This document shows positions 57,959 through 64,000 of a stretch of DNA of 64,000 nt, piece by piece (the first letter of the stretch is position 1; each line of letters opens with the position of its first letter). A model generated the notes under the pieces. The model had not been told where the DNA came from, made no database searches, and saw nothing but the letters and a program-made list of their open reading frames with translations. The translations under genes were made by a program, and so were the position numbers. The stretch comes from Wurfbainia villosa (Eukaryota > Streptophyta > Magnoliopsida > Zingiberales > Zingiberaceae), in the NCBI GenBank assembly GCA_025175895.1, contig CM046005.1, positions 61,714,325-61,778,324 on the forward strand, written 5' to 3'.

Positions 57959-59700
57959 TCCGTCGACTTCCAATATGATAAAACATTCTTCAGGCGGAAC
58001 TTCCAATTCTGGTAGGCTCTGGATAGTTTCTTTAATCTTCCTTACATGGGACCAATCTTGTGAATTTAGGCGCTTCTTAGCCGTTGGGCTAGTTTTGGAG
58101 TATAATGGGCTTAGTAATCTGCCAAGGTTAGGAATATAGTTCTTGGCATAATTAAGAAGGCCTAGCCAAGAATGCATACCTTGTTTCGTCATTAAAGTCT
58201 CATCCTTGAAATATGCAATTTTTGTAATTATGTGGGGTTACAACTTGATTTTTCAATTGCCTAGCACTGCTCTTGGACATTAAATTTCTGGGACTACCAC
58301 TTTCATCTTTGTTGGGCTTAATACCGTCCATTTTGCTGGTAGATTCTTAGCATTACCTTCAGGTGTTGTACGTGCTCCTCTTCACTTTATGAGAATACCA
58401 AATTGTCATCAATATAAATGGCGATGAAATCCTTTGTTCCTTTGAAACAATTATCTATTTTTCTCTAAAAAATTGCAAGAGCATTCTTTAAGCTGAATGG
58501 CATTACCAACCATTCATAAAGACCGTCGGGAACCCAAAAAGTTGTCCATTCAATAGACTCTGTGTGCATGGCTACCTGGTGAAAGCCACTTTTAAGGTCA
58601 ATTTTTGAGTAAATCTTGCTTCTATTGACTTTTTGGAGGATTGTATTGATTCCAGGCAGGTTGTATTGATTTTTATTTGTTACGTCATTTAGGCATTTGT
58701 AATTGAAAACCATCCTTTCTTTTCCTTTGACATCCCTTCCAGTCTTTGGATCTATGGTGGTGCCTGAGTTAACAATTATTGTCGTAGTTCGATGTCTTCT
58801 CTTGCTAGGTCTTATTATTCTAAGATTCAGTAGGGTTATTACATGCTTTGTAAATCATTCTTTCTGGGTTGGAGTTAGGTGCTTTAATAGCCTATCTTCG
58901 ATGGTGAAATCTAGATTCTTTATGTCCAATTGGCAAAGAATCTGATTCTTTGACCAATGTAAGAGGGGATTGTCTCCTATATATCCCTGGTCCTTCAGTT
59001 CCTTGAGTAAAGGCCCAAACTGTGTTTTGAAGCTTTGGGATGATTGACCAATGGAATAATAAATCATTTCCCTGATCTGGATGTATTCGTCCTCCTCTAA
59101 ATCAAGCTCCTCGATGGCTGCAGCTAAAGTATCAGAGGGTAATGTATTGATAACAGTTAAATTCTTATAAAAGGTTATCACATTTCCTTCTATGCATACA
59201 CCTCCATGCATTGCTCTGATAAAGTTGCAGCCGATGATCATCTGAATGTTGTCACCAAGAATCATTGAGAAGTGGTAAGTATATGGGATTCAGAAGATGT
59301 TTTCTCCCATAAACATTCGTCCTTGCTTTAGCTTCATTTTGGTTGTCTGCTGCGAATTTATCCCGCTGAAGTGTACTATGAAGGTATTGTTTTCTAGTGC
59401 TTCTTTAGGGACTGAATTTTTGTCAATGCAACATGTGGTTGCTCCAGTATCAAGAATAGTCTTTAGGGAAAATCTAGGAATTCTAAGAATCTCCATTTCA
59501 ATTTGGAGATTATAAAGCATATTTTTGACTAGTCTGGGTCCTTGTATTTCTCGTGCTGTTGTAATTTTCTGAGTTATTTCTTCATATAGCACGTTCATCA
59601 TTTCAGTTTCCTCCTCGTTAATCATTATACCTTTTCCCTTGTCTAATATAGAGAGGTCCTTTTCCTACTCTTGTTCAAGTAACTCCTTATTCCTGAACAA
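57959..59700 (-). pseudogene. Second endogenous caulimovirid: protease, RT, RNase H start
   Basis: The minus strand encodes an aspartic protease (LDTGATTCCID, about 59435-59470), a linker (58855-59265), RT with YIDD at 58405-58416, and the first part of RNase H (57959-58192). Several frame breaks separate the parts. Residues differ from the copy at 12380/30251 across the RT, so this is a different viral lineage. It ends at the Athila LTR at 57958. On the other side it abuts an oppositely oriented viral fragment at 59700/59701. Confidence 0.85.
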
Positions 59701-59912
59701 TTGGGCCTATTTCATGATGTATTTTCAAGATGGGAATCCATTACTCTAAACAACATTCCAGCCCAAGGATTCACTGACCCAAGAGATAAGGTTGAATATA
59801 TGGAAAATCTTCTCGGAGAGATAGAAAAGCTAACAAGGATACAATGGAGAATGACGCACCCCGCTGAATATGATGCGTTAGTCACTACAGCTGAAGATAG
59901 ACGAGGGACACA

Positions 59913-59917
59913 AAATG
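59913..59917. other. Target-site duplication AAATG (left) of the solo LTR
   Basis: It recurs at 61031-61035. Confidence 0.92.
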
Positions 59918-61030
59918 TGTTGGATCGATGCGGTTCGCTAGAGGGGGGGGTGAATAGCGAAAAACCTTTTCTTTTTCTTTCGTTCGTTAAAACTCGAGAG
60001 ATAATAAATTAATTGCAGCGGAAATGTAAATATAAAATAAAAAAGACAATCGACACAAGGGTTTTACTTGGTTCGTAGCCGAAGGCTACTACTCCAAGGC
60101 CCTAGTGGTCCTTGACCACGTACGGAGGGCAGAAGCACTAAAGGAACTCCTCCTCGTTGGAGGTAGGAGTTAATCGATACAAAAAAAACTTTAAGGTAGA
60201 GGGACAATTCCCCTCTCCTCGTATACGATAAAAGCTCCGAAAAGTAGATGAACAACTGATAACAAAATAATACCGACGTACAAAGACAAATAAGAAAAAT
60301 TAAACCTAGACGTCGGAAGGAAGGACTTCGTTGTCGGAGAATTGTAGCTTTGCGGAGACTTTTTGGAGGCTTAGAATTGTTGATGAAACCTTAGGTTTGG
60401 CCCTCCTTTTATAGCCTTTGAGCCCCTTTTCGAGAGGAACCCTAGCCAATCAAATTTGAGCACATCTTCCCTTGAAATTTGGTGATAATCCTTGACTCCT
60501 CGAATCTGATCATTGACCATCGATCGATGATGGCCATCATCACCAATCGATGGCAAAGATCGGCGACATCGGTCGATTCTGACCTTGACGGCAATCGAGT
60601 CCTCCAGTCCTCCAATGATCGATGCTTGCTGCAAGTCAAAGTTAGCACAACAAAAACATAATTTCGATGGTCGTCGACCATCCGATCTCGACCTAGACCA
60701 TCTATAAGAAGTCTTTGGTCGGATCTACGCTTAAGATCATCCCCGTAAAGAGGATACGACCTTACTTACTCTCGCACACTCGAGCTTACCTCGATGCTTA
60801 CGTGTTGCTTTTGCTTCCGGCCTTCCACTCGATTCCTTCGGCTCCCTCCAAAATCACTCGAGTGTCGCTCGACCACCGCGGCTTTCTCCGGGTGTCGCTA
60901 GCCTTCAGCTCCAGCTATATCAATCTTCTGCACACTCGATTCAGCTCGTGAGAAAACAAAATAGACTTAACTTTGTGTCTTTGCTATAATCAAAACACAG
61001 GTTCGATTTCGGTGCCTCACTGCACCAACA
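59918..61030 (-). repeat. Solo LTR of the element B/C family
   Basis: This single LTR of 1113 bp runs TGTTGG to CCAACA with AAATG on both sides and no internal sequence. It is the reverse complement of the LTRs of B and C, with its TATA box at 60405-60414. It arose from an intact element by LTR-LTR recombination after insertion. Confidence 0.92.
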
Positions 61031-61035
61031 AAATG
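61031..61035. other. Target-site duplication AAATG (right) of the solo LTR
   Basis: It is the partner of 59913-59917. Confidence 0.92.
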
Positions 61036-61437
61036 TTCTATCACAAATGAGAAGAATATTTTCATCAGAAGACCCTACTCAATGATCTACGATAATACAG
61101 GATGTAGCATACAGGGACTTGGAAAAATTATCCTGTAACAGTGTCAAGAATATAATCCAGTATATGAATGACTACATGAGATTGGCTTCAAAAACTGGCA
61201 GGCTATTCACAAGGCCAGAATTTTCTAAAAAATTCAAGTTTAAAATGCTTGGAGATTTGGGAAACAGAATTAAGACCTCATTTGATGAAAAATACTCTGG
61301 CCTCACAGTCGGGGTAATCCCACAAATCCTATTTGCTTATATGTTTTTGGAGCAAGAATGCAAGGATGCAGCCTTTAAGAGATCTCTAAAGAATTTATCC
61401 TTCTACAACCAAATTCCTATACCAGAATATTATAAAG

Positions 61438-63026
61438 TGTTGGTGCAATCGACCCAAGTCACAATTGACCAGACTTGAGTTGGACTCGAGTAGTTTTTTA
61501 TGTTTGACAATGTTTTGGGGAGTTTGTTGGTGCAATCGACCTGAGTCATGATTGACTGAACTCGAGTTTGACTCGAGTGGTATTTTTATGTTTGACGATG
61601 GTTTGACCATTGTTTGACTATATGGTTGACATGGGATTGACCATATGATAGAAAGTCCAAGTGGTACACTTGGCAAGGGAAAGCCCAACTTGGCTTGGCA
61701 TGGAAAGTCCAAGTCATGGGTACTTGGCATGGAAAGTCCAAGCATGGGTCTTGGCAAGGGAAAGTCCAAACTTGAGTCTTGGCAAATGGAAAGTCCAACA
61801 TTGGTTGGCAAGGGAAGTCCAAGGTGTGATATTGGCGGCGTAAAGTCCAAGCGGGAGTCTTGGCAGCATAAGTCCAATGGTTGGCGGCATAAAGTCCAAG
61901 CGGGAGTCTTTGCAGCATAAACCCAATGTGCCTTGGCGGTATAGACCAACTTAGCATGACAATAGCCGATGGAAGAACCTGAAGGCTAGCGTATGGATGA
62001 ACAAGTCATGGATGACTTGGAGGAATCCAATAGGCGTGAGGCTGATGGAGGTGGCTAGAAGGCTTATGTCTAAGCTAAGGGTGGTCTAGCAAGTATGAGG
62101 GCATCATACTTGGGGTTAAACCTCATGTTTGAGGTTAACAGTCGACTAGGGCTTTGGACCAGTCGACTGGTCAAGTGTTTTTGACACTTGGCAACCGAGT
62201 CGACTTACAGTAGTCGATTGGGATTATGGTCAGTCGAACTGCTTGGACTCAACTGGTGTTCGACTGCAGGAAATAGCCTGGCAATCGACTGCCAGTATTG
62301 GGCACCAATTGATGGCAGTCGACTGCCATGGAGGGTAGTCGACTGATGGTCAGGTTGTGGGAGCAGAATGCTCGATAGCTGACTGATCAGTCGACTACGA
62401 GGATGGCAATCGATTGATGGTAACTGGCAGTTGACTGTCTGTGTATCCGTTGGCTTGGATGGCGAGATGGATTAAGTCGTTGTCTCACAATGGTACAATT
62501 GGCAGTCGATTGGGGCCTTACGGCAGTCGATTGCCAGGCACAAAATCAGCCCGATGAAGGTTATAAAAGTAGCTCGGATGGGAGGATTTGGCAGTGATTT
62601 TCTAGGGGGATTTGGAGGGCATTTGTTGCTGCAATCCAGACCTTCAAGGCTAGTCCAAGGTGATCAACAAGCAAGTATTCAAAGCAAAGTATTGTAAAGT
62701 TTTCTTTACTTGTCTTTCGTATTTACTTTGTATTTGCTTGTTGTATTTCGTATTACTGTTGTAATCATTTATACGAGGTTTCTCCATCTCCGAATTGTTC
62801 CGAGAAGGAGTATTTATTAGTGGTGAGTGCATCACTAGAGCTCGTTGAGCTCGACCCGTGGAGTAGGAACCTTGAGGTTTCGAACCACGTTATATCGCAT
62901 GTATTTATGTTTGTATTTCTATATTCCGCTTTGCTAACAATGATTATAGAGACGAACGAACGAATTCCATCATGCAACGTCAAACACGCTATTCACCCCC
63001 CTCTAGCGACGATCAAATCCCCAACA
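61438..63026 (+). repeat. A-family 5' LTR with duplicated start
   Basis: TGTTGGTGCAATCGACC occurs at 61438 and again at 61525, so about 87 bp of the LTR start is tandemly duplicated. The minisatellite is at 61650-61940. CAGTCGACTG-type words fill 62139-62540, followed by GTTATAAAAG near 62560-62569. The LTR ends CCCCAACA. Confidence 0.82.
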
Positions 63027-63028
63027 AG

Positions 63029-63040
63029 TGGTATTAGAGT
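63029..63040 (+). other. Primer binding site of the 61438 element
   Basis: TGGTATTAGAGT, two changes from the usual TGGTATCAGAGC, stands two bases after the LTR. Confidence 0.75.
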
Positions 63041-63100
63041 AAGGCCGCTCTTCATTTGGACTAACCGCCAAGAGAGCACTGCTAGAGGGTGAATAAGAAA

Positions 63101-64000
63101 ATGGAGTTTAAAGAAAGACTAGGATGGGACATCAACACTCCGGTCCCGTATGCACTCTCTGGATGAGAAGGCTTCAATCAGTGAAGGCAAGGATTGAAGA
63201 CTTCATCATGATGAGGGATTTTGAAGAATGGTCTACCTTAATGGAAGGATTCGAGTACCCGAGAGGGCCAAAGGGAGGTTTCCTCAAAATGAAGAAGTGG
63301 ACCGGGGAACAAATCCAAGAATTCGAGAAAAATAAGAAGGTAATAAAATTTTTGGTTGATTTGATTCCTAATGATATCTTGTGTAGCTTAGGTGAATACA
63401 AGGATGCCAAGGAGCTTTGGAGCGAGTTGGAAAAATATCATGAAGAACCATCATCGGTTCAATTGGACAAGGAGACCGAAGAAGCCTCACAAGAAAGTGA
63501 GGATTCAAAAGTTGAAGAAGAGTCAACTTCCGGACCTGTGGAAGAGAAAGAAGTAGAGGAAGCCTCCACTTCTAGGATTGAGGGGGAGAAAGTTAGATCA
63601 CCGGAGTCGGGGCAAGAGCAAAAAGTAGCTTCAACCTCCGGAGGAAGAAGTGAGGAATTAATTCTGGCACCGTCCACCACCACCCTAGGTAACTCAAACA
63701 TTGTAGTTAAGATTAAGAATCATATAATGTGTTTTTAGTGTAGGGAATATGGGCACTATAATAGCAAGTGCCCTAAGAAGGTTAAGAAGGCTCCACCGAT
63801 GCCAAAGACCAAGGAACCCGGTGCCTCAACCATTAAGAGCAAGAAGCACGTGGCGTGCTTTAAATGCCAACAAAAGGGGCACTATAGAAGCCAATGCCCT
63901 AGGAAAAAAGAAGGAACATCAAATATAGGGGGAGCTAAGGCAAACCCTAAGGTAACTTTTAAGTATGCTTTATCTTCAATTAATAGTCAAAAGCATGCCT
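63101..64000 (+). pseudogene. A-family Gag, broken, runs off the window
   Basis: It starts MEFKERLGWDINTPVPYALS at ATG 63101. A TGA follows at about 63164, then a one-base loss shifts the frame into 63174-63738 (VKARIEDFIMMRDFEEWS). A TAG at 63736 falls inside the first zinc knuckle (CF-stop-CREYGHYNSKC). The second knuckle, CFKCQQKGHYRSQC, is intact near 63855. The acidic linker is like element A. No pol is seen up to the window end. Confidence 0.85.

Larger units (their letters stand above)
59701..61437 (+). pseudogene. Caulimovirid coat-protein region, split by a solo LTR
   Basis: Coding at 59701-59917 and 61036-61437 is in one frame once the solo LTR and one AAATG are left out. A TGA at 61083 breaks it. 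The second part matches the conserved core of pararetroviral coat proteins, the region just before the Cys-rich knuckle, which is not reached. It is cut at 61437 by the A-family LTR. It is a fossil, in opposite orientation to 57959-59700. Confidence 0.78.
61438..64000 (+). mobile_element. A-family gag-only element, plus strand, right end outside window
   Basis: A 5' LTR (61438-63026), a PBS and a Gag frame are present. The window ends inside gag or just after it. The LTR minisatellite and Gag match element A. It sits in the caulimovirid coat region; the five bases before it are TAAAG. Confidence 0.83.

Overview
The window is plant nuclear DNA made almost entirely of mobile sequence. I found no cellular protein-coding gene, rRNA or tRNA gene. 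The PBSs match the initiator tRNA-Met type, the Ty1/copia polyproteins have plant-type domain order, and integrated caulimovirid (plant pararetrovirus) fragments are present. Together these point to a flowering plant with a large, repeat-rich genome. The species cannot be read from the window.

Layout. Bases 1-89 look like the edge of a Ty3-type LTR. Bases 90-12379 are a decayed copia element (copia-1) whose 3' LTR is split by a gag-only LTR element on the minus strand (element A, 4507-11361, TSD CCAAA). Bases 12380-12558 and 30251-32020 are one caulimovirid copy (RT, RNase H, a small downstream ORF and a TATA region). It is split by SIRE-like copia element B (12559-30250, TSD ATTCC). The gag of B is itself split by element D (14106-23008, minus strand, TSD AAGTC). 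Bases 32021-34476 are the 3' end of an older relative of B. Element C (34836-43478, TSD CTTCC) is a full-length sister of B inserted into an A-family LTR fragment. Bases 44171-48885 are a truncated related copia element (family T). Next come an A-family LTR fragment (48886-49689), an inverted copia-1-type LTR (49690-51466) and an inverted T-type LTR (51544-52820). Bases 52787-57958 are an Athila-like Ty3 element on the minus strand that has lost RT and integrase. Bases 57959-61437 are a second, distinct caulimovirid integrant in two oppositely oriented pieces, carrying a B/C-type solo LTR (59918-61030, TSD AAATG). Bases 61438-64000 begin another A-family element on the plus strand.

How the parts relate. 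Five complete TG...CA insertions have matching 5-bp target duplications, so their order can be read: viral DNA first, then B in the virus and D in B, and separately A in the copia-1 LTR. Elements A and its 61438 relative encode only Gag and would need enzymes from another element. B keeps a long pol frame. C has the same frame with nonsense codons that all look like C-to-T or G-to-A changes, and its integrase catalytic Glu is Lys.

The most unusual signal is a short segment upstream of the TATA box in the LTRs of A, B and C. There the two LTRs of the same element differ strongly, although their flanks are almost identical. The segment is built from self-complementary TCGA-core words (CAGTCGACTG against GATCGATC-like). 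Other notable signals are a 27-bp array of dyad-symmetric words in the LTRs of D and a repeated set of polypurine tracts ahead of the 3' LTR in B, C and their older relative. All alignments were made by eye.
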